Assembly: GCA_963585895.1 (NCBI GenBank)
Contig: OY757904.1
Location: forward strand, 89,667,168 to 89,731,167
Source of the DNA: Sepioteuthis lessoniana
Taxonomy: Eukaryota > Mollusca > Cephalopoda > Myopsida > Loliginidae
DNA: 64,000 nt
Direction: 5' to 3'
In this document: positions 11,641 through 22,004 of the stretch, piece by piece
Numbering within the stretch: the stretch's first letter is position 1
How the letters are laid out: each line of letters starts with the position of its first letter
Translations under genes and position numbers: made by a program
Notes under the pieces: model-generated
What the model was told of the DNA's origin: nothing
Seen by the model: only the letters and a program-made list of their open reading frames with translations
The model's database searches: none

Positions 11641-12489
11641 AATAGTGTAATTCCTCAATAACCGCTATAATATCATACTCCTACTACCGCTAGAAATAAT
11701 GTGTTGCCACGTAATCATTTGAATTAATTTTTAGATGCATTTTTAAACTTATTCCGGTGATTTGTTTTGTAATTAAGAAAAGTGAAGGATAAAAATAAAA
11801 TAAGATAAAAGGATGAAAACGAATTTTACAACTGCTAACTAAAGTTGATTTTTATTAGCATATTTCATTTAATTTTCTTAGGTATCGTTTTCTTCAAATA
11901 CCATGTGGTGACTTTGGGTCTGTCCCTTCAGGCTTTACTTGCTTTGCAGGGTTGAGTCGATTGGTGTGCATCACAAGGGGAATGCCGATGGGATCAAGTA
12001 TTTTTGGACCCGAGTCTCGATTCGTGCACGACCCCAATTATAAAAAAAGCCTTTAGGCGCATTCTGGCTTGGTGAGAAGTCAGATACATACCGACTTTGG
12101 ATCCTATGTAGGTATAACAGTCCGCTGGAAGCAGCGGGCAACACTGAAAAAGGGCTTACTGGAAAAGGCCGCAGTGAGAAAGACTCACTTGACTGTTGGA
12201 GTATGTCCAATGAAGAGGGCTGAAAACTAATCCCTTTGTAGTTGTTCTTAATATTAGTACATTGGTGATGAAAAGAAGAATTAACTGCTATCCAGTGAAA
12301 GAATGGAATTTTTCTTCTGGTAGAAAGTATTTTTTTAAGTAGTTTTTTTTTTTTTGTTGGGATGCTGTTGGGATCTAAAGTTGTCATTCCACTTAAAGGA
12401 AGAGATTAGATCCTCAAAGTTTCATAAAGGTCATCCTAGTATAACACGGATGAAACGAATTGCCTGAAGCTTTGTTTGGTGTTTCCACA
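11641..12489. other. Non-coding stretch with an LTR-A-like module
   Basis: About 11970-12060 contains GGAATGCCGATGGGATCAAG then TATTTTTGG, resembling a module inside LTR-A copies 2 and 4 (26475-26510, 43120-43155). The rest is unassigned. The minus-strand open stretch 11971-12387 overlaps this module and is not convincing as a gene. Confidence 0.4.
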
Positions 12490-13260
12490 TTTATCAGTAG
12501 TTATAAGAAACAGTGAAAACATGCTAAATGAGTCAGGTGAACAAGTAGTGCCCAGTGGGAGCACCACTCAATCCTTGACACTAGCTTTGGAAACCATGAC
12601 CCAGAATCCTTGTGAACTTAGTGGGTCCATTCATGGGCTAAAGGATACTGGTTTTAGTGGATGCCGACTCAAAAAATCGCTGCTCCTGATGTACTTATGT
12701 CCATAAGGATTATGGGCAAAAATGATCTCTTAGCTGCGGGCAATTTTTGTCACTCATAGCCTACCAGAGACACTTGTAATAGAGAATGGAATACTTTGCA
12801 GAGTCCCTCAAGAAAAATCGTGTCAAGCACATCTTCATGACACCGTCTTATCCAGTATAAAATAGCATCCAATCCCTTTATGATACCTAATTCTTCTTTG
12901 AATGCTTCCATGAATCTGTCTACTACCTGAAAATTGACAATATTATCCTGGATCGATCTTCCCTTCACAGCGTAGTTCTACTCAGGTCCGATCACCTCGC
13001 AAATAACAATCCGCAAGCGGTTCGTTAAGATCCAGGCCAAAATCTTTAACTCTGTGTTAAAATTTTCGGCCTGTAACCATCTAGATCCTCCATAATATGC
13101 CTCCCATCTTTCTTCAGTAATGTGGTCACTCCCCAAATGTTGCCAGAAATGGCTCCCTGGGCAAACCAGTGGTTGAAAACATGTGCGATATCCTCAAGTA
13201 CGCTTCGTAAGGCAAAAAATCCATTCTTGGTGACTTGTTGAGGTCGAACTGCTTTAATTC
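12490..13260 (-). pseudogene. Tx1-like LINE reverse transcriptase remnant
   Basis: On the minus strand, from ~13250 downward, the RT N-terminal signature appears as LKQFDLNKSPRMD followed by LPYEAYLR. Then the ILAWILTNRLR region (~13060) and KGRSIQDNI (~12968-12940) appear. These are standard landmarks of Tx1/L1-clade reverse transcriptases. Several stops and frameshifts break it, and the catalytic YxDD region is not recognisable. It lies directly downstream (in minus-strand order) of an ORF1 fragment of the same type, with no room for an endonuclease, so the element has lost its middle. Nonfunctional. Confidence 0.72.
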
Positions 13261-13339
13261 ATCACGGACTTCACACTTTATAACCTACCCCTCGTAGCTC
13301 GCAGCTTCCGCCTTCTGAAGATGGGGGAAGTCGGCTCAA

Positions 13340-13930
13340 TAGCTACGAATATAGCGCTCTTTGTCGTTCCTCCCTGGCCATCCCTGGTTTTTCGAGGGCA
13401 AGATTTGGCGAGATGAATCGCAAGTTACAATGCTAACAGTGGGGTCCCTTGCCCTTCATGACCACCATCATTTGGCGACCCTTAAAGGTGATCGAATTGG
13501 GGATTGCCTGGAAGCCGTCCCTCTTCAGACAAATGTGAAATGCATGGTCTCCATGGGCCCTTCCTGTGTTGTCACGCAGTGGAGTAACTTCGTCAGCGCG
13601 CCCATACGCACTGAGGAAAGAAGCTAGAACGTGACTGGGAAGGTCGGCCGGGATATTACATACGGTCACCTTAATCGTCCAGGTGCTCATATACTCGGTC
13701 TAAAGCCGGAACAATTTGGTGACGATGTTGCCTTCAGCCAATTTAGCCGCCAGTGACAATCTGCGACGGCAGAAATTGCAATATGGGACATCAGCGGCCC
13801 TGAGAAGCTCCTCGAAATTTTCTCTTTTTAACCCCGCCAGTTTCCTAGTTCGAAGATCGGATGCTATGAACAAAAGGATCCGGAGCTCTAATGTTTAAGA
13901 GATTTATGGGATGAACAAGATCGTGTAAGA
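13340..13930 (-). pseudogene. Tx1-like LINE ORF1 fragment
   Basis: Minus-strand reading includes PYCNFCRRRL, then an uninterrupted 85-residue stretch (13690-13433) with VTVCNIPADLP, SFLSAYGR, GFQAIPN and GRQMMVV, ending GKGPHC where the CCHC knuckle should begin. This is the RNA-binding (RRM-like) plus zinc-knuckle layout of Tx1-type LINE ORF1 proteins, which coat the element RNA. The knuckle itself is lost: the sequence after GPHC is out of frame. The RT remnant follows at once. Family assignment rests on recalled motif similarity. Confidence 0.7.
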
Positions 13931-14085
13931 TACTTGGCGTATTTACGAACCTTGTCTCTTTCATATTTCCGGATCCCTTTGACTCAGTCTCCAGGCTGAG
14001 ATTTCCTGGTTCTCATTCTGACTCAGGGCTTTCCGATGGTTTTTAGGCCGGTTCGATTGGGTTGTCGCTAAGAGTCGGAGTTATG

Positions 14086-14396
14086 GATTCTTACGACAGA
14101 GAGACTATTGTACATGTCCGTTGTCAGTAAAGATCATGAAGTTTTGATTTTCCAACTGGTGTTAGATGTACTTGAAGGCTAAGTAAATCGCGAACAATTC
14201 CCAAAAGAAAGTGCTGTATCGCGATTGGGTCAGAGAGAGTTTGGCAGAAACGAACACAATGGGCATTTCACTCTTGCTCAACCACTAAACGAACCCCATG
14301 TCTGATTCATCCGTTGTCAGAAGTATTTGAGTTTTCGGATCACTCTCGATCAATGTCAGTTTGGTGAAATTTGCCTGCGCAGTTTTAGCTGAGCGA
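14086..14396 (-). pseudogene. Gypsy-type RNase H fragment
   Basis: The minus strand shows the gypsy RNase H series: LTTDESDMGF (first Asp), SAKLSLTQSRYSTF, ELFAIYLAFKYI (Glu) and NFMIFTDNGHV (second Asp), with a few stops. This enzyme degrades the RNA template during LTR-retrotransposon reverse transcription. It abuts the oppositely oriented gypsy-1 pol at ~14401, so an insertion or deletion junction lies between them. The motif set is closer to 412/17.6-like gypsy elements than to gypsy-1 itself (inference). Confidence 0.75.
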
Positions 14397-14400
14397 AACG

Positions 14401-15004
14401 TATGCAGGTTTTTTAGCAGTTGTTTTCATGGCGTCAACCGATCACGGTGTTCGGACGTCAGTGTTTTGTTTGATAGACCGGGTTGGTGGCCGGGATTATC
14501 AGCGGGCACGCCGAGCAGTTTTGCCGCAATTATGTTCCAATGTAGTTCTTGGTCAAGACTACAAAGTAATACATGATAGTATTACTGTATTACTCTTAAG
14601 AATGGAGGAGGACTGCCTCTTCTCGTTATTTGTGGACTAAATACCGTTAAAGTTGGCCCACCTGAATTTTTGCCAAACTTACGGTTGATGTTATCTCATA
14701 TCAGCTAAATCCCGCCGGTATTCGTTGAAGAATAAGTTGTTTATTGAAAAGGAAATCCAGAGCATGTTAAAACAAGGAGTAATTGAAAAAAGTAATTTTC
14801 CTTGGTGAGCAAGCATGATAATAAAAAGCCACGTTTAACCATTAATTATTCTGAGATCATCACAAAGTTCACATCTCTTGACGGTTACCGTCTACCCCAT
14901 ATTGATACAATGAAAAAAATCGCGCAGTACGGTGTTTTTAGTACTATTGGCTTGAGGAATGCCTATCATCAAGTCCCAATCGAAAATAAAGATTATCTCT
15001 ACCC
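14401..15004 (+). pseudogene. gypsy-1 pol part 1: protease tail and reverse transcriptase
   Basis: Start of the visible gypsy-1 pol. LPQLCSNVVLGQDY (~14518-14560) is the C-terminal protease/linker motif of this gypsy group. After frameshifts come KSRRYSLKN, QGVIEKSNFPW, RLTINYSEII and FSTIGLRNAYHQVPI. In functional relatives the last motif reads FSTIDLR, so the motif A catalytic aspartate is Gly here. The frame stops at 15004, where a 541-bp insertion begins. It resumes at 15546 in the same protein motif. Everything upstream (gag, protease core, 5' LTR) is missing. Confidence 0.82.
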
Positions 15005-15545
15005 GTAATATTATGGCCGAGGAATTTCGTTTTATGCCTTTGGGTTTAGTTAGGCTGAGAACCTTTCGACTCAGTGCATGGGTTACTTAGTTGCAACATT
15101 AACGCAGGTGTTCGCACGCACACGCGGAGCGAACGTGTCACTCAAAGATATTACAATAGCCCAGATGGGAAACGGGGTTAGAGAGTGCGAATGACGTTAC
15201 GCACTGGACGAGCGCACGAAGGATTTTGAAGATTTAAAAAAATCAGTTAGTTGAGTCCTGCCTCGGAAGAAGACAGTTAACTTTCGCTAGCTCGCCGAAG
15301 CCAGGCCAGTGGCCTTGTGGCGGGTGCGCACGTGTTTTGGAGGCAGATGGAAAAGTCATCATAGAAAGAATGTGTATCTCTCTCCTTATGTCGAAGAACT
15401 ATTAAACTCAAAGGTAATAAAAAGTTTCGTACCTGAACAAAGAAGTCGTAAGTGTTTTTCGTGTTTCGAGATTCCGATGTTCTATGTATATATGTTATGA
15501 ACATTCTATGTACGTTTCGCATATCCGTATCATGGGTGTGGTACA
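15005..15545 (-). mobile_element. 541-bp LTR-like insertion in gypsy-1 RT
   Basis: Flanked by an exact 5-bp duplication TACCC (15000-15004, 15546-15550). Removing the insert plus one TACCC restores the RT motif in frame (LYP followed by TFEAGG). On the minus strand it begins TGTACCACACCC, giving a canonical TG start, but ends ATATTAC instead of CA. It has no recognisable ORF. Best explained as a solo LTR of an unidentified element. Confidence 0.68.
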
Positions 15546-16922
15546 TACCCTACATTCGAAGCTGGTGGTGTCCTATACCAGTTAACAAGGGTCTCATTTG
15601 GTGTTACCAACAGAGTGGCTTCCAAAGAATTATGTACTTCTTTATTAAAGAAAATCAACTCACTGTAACTATTAGACAATGTTACAATTTGTTATATGAC
15701 TCGGTAGTAACACGACCCTAAACTTTACAGAGTCATTGAGGCTGTATAAAGGAAAGAATATAAGATACAATGAAGAGAAATGTTCTTTTTCAGAAAAAAT
15801 ACCATTGTTTATGTGGTAGAGGATGGGGAAATATCTAGACCAGGAATAACTTCGCTCCTTACACGAAATTCCATTGCCCTGAGATAAAAAAATCATTCCG
15901 CTGAAATTTCAGCCTTTTTGCTAACTATTTATTCCCTGTGTAAACAAAATTATTCGAATGAAATTTGCCCTTTAAATTCAACTGCTACACTCCCGGTAAC
16001 AAATGAAGTAGAAGCTGCCTTCAGAGTTCTTTAGAAGGAAGTTGAAAATTCAATAGTTTGTGCATTTGACGAGTTTCTACCATTTAAATTGGAAACTGAT
16101 GCACCTGATGTCGTTATATTTGCGATTCTTACTTATTCTGTATGTCCAGTTGTTTTAACAAAGACATTTCCGGGACCCCAGATGTACTATGCTTCTATAC
16201 AGAAGGAAACTCAGGCAATTATCAAAGCTGCTCATGATTGGCCGCATTATTTGACCGGAAGATATTTCACCTTGAAACTGACCGGCAACCCGTGAGTTAC
16301 ATGTTTGATAGAAGGAACAAATGTAAAAACCAGAAAATATTGCGCTGAAAGATAGAATTGTTTTGCTATAATTTTGATATTCAATACCGAACAAGTTGAA
16401 ATAATATTTCTCCGGACACCTTCTCCTACTCTTATTGAGGAGCTGTATATCATGATGAACAATCTTTATAGAACCTCCATAAAGTTTAATGTCTCTCAGG
16501 AGTAGGATGCTTGCATCATTTTGTGAAAGTAAAAAGTATACCATCTTCGATAGAGGATGTGTGCCAAGTAATAAAATCTTGTAGAATATGAGCCGAATGC
16601 AAACCCAACTTCCATTAACCAGAAGGTGCATACCTGATAAAAACTACCCGACTTTTCAGACGATTGGCATAGATTTTAAAGGACCTTTATCCAGCGCAAA
16701 TAGGAATCGTTATTTCCTTTATATCATAGACGAATATTTTAAGTTTCCTTTTGCACCACCTATTATTAATTCAATCAGTTGTTCTTTATTTTTACAGCCT
16801 GCTTATGTACACTTCGACTGGAGCTCATCTTTTATGAGCAGGGAATTGCAGATTATTCTAATTGATAAAGGATTTACATAAAGTAGAACTACGAATTATA
16901 ATCCTCAAGGCAATAATAAAGT
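15546..16922 (+). pseudogene. gypsy-1 pol part 2: RT end, RNase H, integrase start
   Basis: RT resumes as YPTFEAGGVLYQLTRVSFGV and LDNVTIC (~15672; relatives have a DD pair here, so the second Asp is Asn). RNase H appears at ~16080-16300: KLETDAPDV, YASIQKETQAIIKA, HYLTGRYFTLK. Integrase opens at ~16655 with IGIDFKGPLSS and continues to NPQGNNKV (~16922), just past the second catalytic region. Stops and frameshifts are frequent. The next piece of the same integrase lies at 19958, after a composite insertion. Confidence 0.82.
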
Positions 16923-17648
16923 ATGTAACGTAACCACCTCGCCAACCGCCCGTGAACCTGTGCTTATTTTCCTACTTTGTTGCATCGATGTATATTCTGC
17001 TACATCGCGATGTCAGAACCCCACACTGTTGTACACTACAAATGTATATAACATTGTACGAGCACATGCGACGGTGGTATCACAAAGACAAAGAAATAGA
17101 AAAGACAACACAGGATTTGTGTGAATAAACTTACGAACAGATGGGGTGGCTGTTTCAGTCCGAGACATTTTTACAATTCTACTCTGCTTTCATCCACCCC
17201 AAGCGTGATGCGCTAAATCTAACCAGCTACTTCTGCAATCCCTGAACCCGCTGCTACTCTCTGATTGTCACCAAGTCAATCTCACAACTCCCCTAACCAA
17301 CTGACTGCGTCCGTATATATGCAAGAGTAAAACTTCCCTACTTCCGAACACAGACGACCCATAAAGCCGAACGTAAAAATATTACCAGATTGTATGTCTC
17401 CAAGACACTCTTTAAAGTCTGGCAATAAAATTTAACTATTTTATGTTGCGACCTAAGCAGTCTTCTCGGCCTTATCGGACCATCTTCATTTAGAATATTC
17501 ATTCACTTCTCCCAGTCTTTCTCACTCCAAATCCACGCACAAAATACGTGCATATACATCTATGCATCTAATTGTATGTATTAACATACGAAAGGTCCAA
17601 ATTTTTACACACCTTCGCATATATGTATATACCAAGACATCTACATGA

Positions 17649-17703
<55 letters not shown>

Positions 17704-18174
17704 CAATTGATTTTTATGCAAAAGTATCTTAATTTTTTACAAAAATAGGCTCGGGAATCAACAATTTTTCATCTTATTGCATTTATTGATCAATCGGTGC
17801 TTTCGCTTGGAATACCACCTTTTTTTAAAATTTCTTTGAGATTATAATGATAATATTTGAATTGCATTATAAATTTTTAAGGGTCAAAACTCAAAATGAT
17901 ATAGGAAGTTAAGGGGATTTTTATAAGCCCCGAAAAGCCCGGTTTGTTCCTACGTTTTGTAAAAGAATAAACCGTACTTCAACAATAGTAGGGAATTGGT
18001 GACAGCTTTTGAAGAAAGGAAGACGAACGACTTTTAGTGCCATAAAATTTATATACAACAACAACAACAACAATAAACAGGGTTTTACCCCAAATGGAAC
18101 ACACAACGAATTGGAAGAGTTCAAAAAAGAGTTCAAGATTCCGATAGGTGGTCGGGTTTTGTAAGTTTTGTAAG

Positions 18175-18305
18175 GTTTAGTTGTAAGGTTGTTATAAGGT
18201 AAAGTTATAAGGTAAAGGTTTAAGGTAAGGTAAGGTAAGGTTAGGTGTGGTAAGGTTTGGTAAGGTAAGGTTTGGTGTGGTAAGATTTGGTAAGGTGAAG
18301 GTTTG
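18175..18305 (+). repeat. AAGGT/TAAGG degenerate tandem repeat
   Basis: Repeats of TAAGG, TTAGG-like and TTTGG pentamers/hexamers. Too irregular and too internal to be a telomere tract. Confidence 0.8.
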
Positions 18306-18749
18306 CAGATAAAATGCCTGCTGGAACTTAGGTGTGTGTCCTGTTCCTTTTAACTCAGCACGTGCGTTCGTCGCTCTTGGCTCCAGGCTGGTGGAAGGTA
18401 CCAAATACGTTTGCCGTCAAGGGCTGCTACGAATGGACATGTTGCTAACAGCGGTGGGAGAGGAAGTAAGAGGAAGAATCTCCAGTGGAGCTCTTTTTTA
18501 TAAAGGACGCCACATGACCCCAAGGGGCCGCTGATGTTCGGTGAAACAGGATCCCCAGTTCCTTAACAAAATGCTCTTTAAACTGATTAGAATTATGGAT
18601 CAATCCAGTTTTTTTTAAGTCTAATTTGGAATCTATCTAAATCTTATAAAACACAAAGAAATACATAAACATTCAGTAGATATAGAGATTAGTTTCTTAT
18701 TCTACTCAAAATGGTCGTCTGGTAGAAATGTACATTGGCCTAAACATTT

Positions 18750-19700
18750 TAAGACTTATGTTACATATTGATAAATATTTTCAACATTTATCAATCTGCG
18801 GGGCGGGGGTATATAGAAGACATTTTTTTTTTTTTGCCTTAAAATAATCAACCCCAAAAACATACATATAAGAACATTCTAGAAATTTCGGATCATAATC
18901 GGATTAAAATTAAAGCTACATTTTTATATTTTTCAACTAATCAGCTAAAATCATAAAATAAGAACATTCTAGAAAATCCGGCTCAGAAACTAATTAACAG
19001 AAAATTTTTAGGCTCTAAAACAAATAAGTAAATATACGAATCTGATTAGTCAAGAAATGTCTGCGCACTTGAATTTTAGGATCTGCAATAAAACCTAACA
19101 ATATCCTATTTTTTTAATCCACTTTAGTGACCCCAAAAAGTATAAATGACGAAGAATTTAATTAATTAATTCTTTCCACAACGAGAGGTCATGAACGGAC
19201 AGCAGAGAACCACGCCATAAGACTCAAAGGGAAAAGACATGCAACCTTCCTTTACCAATGCGACACGTTGTCGCCAAAAATCATTAAAAAAAAACGCATG
19301 TGGGGACTTAAGAAAACAAAGACCCATACTTACGGTCCATCACTTATATATACACACACATACCCATGTATGTAAGTAAAGCCAAAATTTTTATCCTCCT
19401 TACTTCGGCCAACTATGGACCCATTTATTTAATAGACTTTACTAACATGTAAACACACACGGGCGAACAATCCTATTTTCATTTTAATAGCCACAACAGT
19501 ATTTTCTACGAAGGCCGCTCGTACATAACATGAACATAGTATTTCTAATCATTTTTATCCTGTTTATTATGATTATTAAATTGTTTGTTTCTTATTGTTC
19601 TTTGTTGTCATATTCCATTTGTTTATGTGCTTGTAAAATTTGTGTTGTATTTGTGGTGGAACTAAACCTGAAAGTAATACCCGTGAAATACGGACGGGAA
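18750..19700 (-). mobile_element. LTR-G copy 2 (inverted relative of 6008-6990)
   Basis: Minus-strand alignment by eye to copy 1 shows the same order of blocks: CCACCACAAATACAACACAAAT-like, GATCCTAAAATT, ACTAATCAGATT, the first TTCTAGAATGTTC, TAGCTGATTAGTTG, the second TTCTAGAATGTTC. The boxes are at 18961-18974 and 18872-18889 on the minus strand. The 18872-18889 site has four alternating pentamers. Boundaries are approximate. Confidence 0.62.
18872..18889 (-). promoter_or_regulatory. Four-unit heat-shock-element-like site in LTR-G copy 2
   Basis: Plus strand GAACATTCTAGAAATTTC: GAA, TTC, GAA, TTC at 5-bp steps, a stronger match to the HSF consensus than the three-unit sites. A three-unit partner lies at 18962-18974. 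Confidence 0.6.
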
Positions 19701-19957
19701 CTCACTCACACTCGCTCACTACAAATTGGAGAGTAACATATCCACCAAACAACAAATTACCACTACACATCTAACTCTTGGTAATAATACACCAAATGTC
19801 CACAGTATCACACATTTCTGCATAGATACATCGAGGCTTCTGTCTGTATATATATCGTCAACTTGCTATAATACACATATATACGCACACATAAGCATAC
19901 ACATACATACATCTTACCCTTTGTACAAACCCACCAAAAGTCCATAGAGTCACAATA

Positions 19958-20098
19958 CGAAAGATCCGATGGTATAATATATAGAACAATTACCATGGCT
20001 CTGAGATCACCTGGTTTATCTCTACCATGTTGGGAAACAGTGTTTCCTGATGCTCTGCATTCAATTGACTCGTCACTTCGCATAACGACTAATACAAC
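19958..20098 (+). pseudogene. gypsy-1 pol part 3: integrase middle
   Basis: Reads YERSDGIIYRTITMALRS, then LPCWETVFPDALHSI and RITTNTT, the region after the catalytic core of gypsy integrases. It ends at the target duplication ACAAC (20094-20098), where copia-2 begins. The matching continuation (PYERL) starts at 25409. Confidence 0.8.
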
Positions 20099-20271
20099 TG
20101 TTGGAAGTCCAATAACTCCTACTATTATTTTCCCTTTGTTTAGCCCTTAATTTATCCCATAAGCCCTTAATAAAGTCTTCGTCTCTTTACGTGACGCTCC
20201 CGTATTGCTTTCCTCTGTTCGAGTCAGTCAATAACTAATGCTTTTTCCACAGGGGAATGCTAACTTTAACA
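20099..20271 (+). repeat. copia-2 5' LTR
   Basis: 173 bp, TG...CA. AATAAA at ~20168. The gag ATG (20257) is 15 nt from its right end. Confidence 0.88.
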
Positions 20272-20880
20272 GGTTATGGGCCCAGAAGGGATAATGGAAG
20301 TTGTTGGAGCAGACACCTATTCGACGGAGATGAAGAAAGATTTGAAATTTGGGAAACTAAGTCCTTAGGCCATCTACGGTCACTCGGCCTAAAAGATGTC
20401 ATGTTAGGCGTTAAACTCACCGGAGACGAAGAAAATGATGAGAAGAACGAATACGTCTATGCGGAACTTGTACAGTTCCTAGATGACAAAAGCTTATCAT
20501 AAATAATGAGAGCAACCACTGACAACAGAAGAAAAGCCCTTAGCTTATTACGTGGATACTACGCAAGAAAAGGACAACCAAGAGTTACATCCAATTAACT
20601 TCTCACAAAAAGGATACTAATAAAAGCGTAACGGATTACGTAATAAGGATAGAAGCCATTTCAACTTCTCATGCCGGACAAACAGTAGACGATGGTTTGA
20701 TCATCGCAATGACATTAAAAGGCTTGCCAAGACACTTCGATCCCTTTTCCATCTACGTAACCCACAGCAACAAGGAGTTGGCGTTCTTGGAATTCAAAAC
20801 GGAACTCCTCCACTTCGAAGAAACACTAAAACACAGAAACCACTCAAATAGCGACGACGTCATGAAGTCAACTTAGTCAT
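20257..20880 (+). pseudogene. copia-2 gag
   Basis: Starts at ATG 20257 inside the LTR and reads through the primer site (MLTLTGYGPR). Then come LFDGDEERFEIWE and FLGHL-like motifs typical of copia gag N-termini (DUF4219/UBN2 type), which form the particle shell. The first open stretch ends at 20502. Homologous sequence continues in shifted frames: LLRGYYARKGQPRV, then a region matching RIEAISTS and LKGLPRHFDPF. Gag self-assembles and packages the RNA. Several frameshifts and stops, so inactive. Confidence 0.78.
20272..20285 (+). promoter_or_regulatory. Primer binding site, initiator tRNA-Met anticodon arm
   Basis: GGTTATGGGCCCAG directly follows the LTR and is the exact reverse complement of the conserved eukaryotic initiator tRNA-Met anticodon stem-loop (CUGGGCCCAUAACC). 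Drosophila copia is primed by a 39-nt 5' fragment of this tRNA, so the same internal priming is implied. Confidence 0.85.
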
Positions 20881-20924
20881 TTTCAAAAGTCCATAAAAAA
20901 TGAGAGCTGCGATGGATGAGACGT

Positions 20925-21378
20925 CTCGTGTTTTACATGTGGTGGGAAGGGATACCTAACTAAAATCTATCCCAACAACTATAACAAGAGCTGAAAACTA
21001 TGCTGCAGCTATTGTAAACGCACCACCCACAAAAGAGAATCCTATCGCTATAAGCGAAGGGACACTATGAAAAATGTAGCGGACTTAGAAGAAAGCTCGT
21101 TCGCATTCAAAATGGACGACTTCTACCGAAGAAAGACGACGGTATGCACGAGACTGATGGTCGACGCAAGAGCTACCATACACATCATTAAAAACGCAAA
21201 GAAATTAAAAAATTACAACCAAACATTCCAGCCAGAAAACCAATACATAGAAGTAGCTTATAGAACAAAAAACATCGGTGTAGCGTTGAAAAGAAGCGAC
21301 GCTGAAGTGTGCCTACGAGATGCGAATGAAAATTGCATAGCGGTCACTCCCAGAAATGATCTACTCATACCCTCTTAA
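20925..21378 (+). pseudogene. copia-2 zinc knuckles and protease
   Basis: Two CCHC knuckles are recognisable but damaged. CFTCGGKGYLTKIY has Tyr at both the His and last Cys positions. CSYCKRTTHKRESY has Tyr for the last Cys. Downstream at 21067-21378, a 103-residue stretch carries the protease, but the usual copia active site D-S-G-A-T reads D-A-R-A-T, so the enzyme would be dead even with an open frame. The AYRTKNIGVALKR stretch follows as in other copia proteases. Confidence 0.75.
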
Positions 21379-21539
21379 CCGCTAGACATATTTTCTGTGA
21401 AACTCGTGATTTCAAATTGAGTTATTTTTAAAGAAAATAAAAACGAACTCAAGCATAAAAGCGACACAAAATTTAAAATACACGTTTACAAAAGACTATA
21501 CTATTTTATGACGGCGGAGGACCATAAGAATACTGAGGA

Positions 21540-22004
21540 CAGTTGCCGAGGATGCTACGATATGCACGCGTGGCATAAAATACTGGGCCATTGCAACTAC
21601 GACGACATCGTTTAATTATCCGACTTAGTTGATGGATTGAAAATCAAGGGAAGAGATACCAGTAACAAAGATTGCAGAATCTGCACCAAAGGAAAATTCT
21701 TCCAAAGTAGAAATAGTAAGACCGACACGGAGGCGACATCCATATTAGTTAGTTCACATAATCAGCAGACTTGAACGGAAACAGAGATACTGTTTAATTT
21801 ATCGATGATTTCTCCGGTGTTGGGTTCGTATATTTCACCAAAAATTAAGGTAGTGCTGCGTTAGCCACAGAAAAATTCATTGCGGATTATTCTCCCAATG
21901 GCAAAATAAAAATACTGAAATTAGACAATGGCTTAGAGTTCAAGTCGAACGATTTTCAATTGTTATTCTGCAGAAATGATATAAAGTGTCACGCGATATC
22001 CCAC
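21540..22004 (+). pseudogene. copia-2 integrase, N-terminal half
   Basis: WHKILGHCNYDDI and CRICTKGKF form the HHCC zinc module of copia integrase (gag_pre-integrase). Then LDNGLEF gives the second catalytic Asp (first around 21770-21800, degraded). The homology stops after KCHAIS at ~22004. Integrase would insert the cDNA with a 5-bp stagger, which agrees with the observed 5-bp TSD. Confidence 0.75.

Larger units (their letters stand above)
16924..19957. mobile_element. ~3-kb composite insertion in gypsy-1 integrase
   Basis: Separates NPQGNNKV from YERSDGIIYRTI, which adjoin in intact integrases of this group. The left end looks like a plus-strand LTR: TGTAACGTAACC at 16924, AATAAA at ~17424, GT-rich tail, possible CA end at 17460. 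The middle has (CA)n/(TA)n at 17648-17700 and AAGGT-type repeats at 18180-18305. An inverted LTR-G occupies about 18750-19700. No clean TSD was found, so more than one event is likely. Confidence 0.55.

Noticed and set aside
11971-12387. Minus-strand 138-codon open stretch
   Set aside because: Overlaps an LTR-A-like module and a T-run; no domain or homolog recognised.
18175-18305. TAAGG/AAGGT repeats as an interstitial telomere
   Set aside because: Units are irregular (TAAGG, TTTGG, GTGTGG mixed) and not the TTAGG or TTAGGG arrays of animal telomeres; short and buried in an insertion.
19726-19947. Plus-strand open stretch rich in Thr, His and Tyr
   Set aside because: Produced by CA/TA-rich simple sequence.
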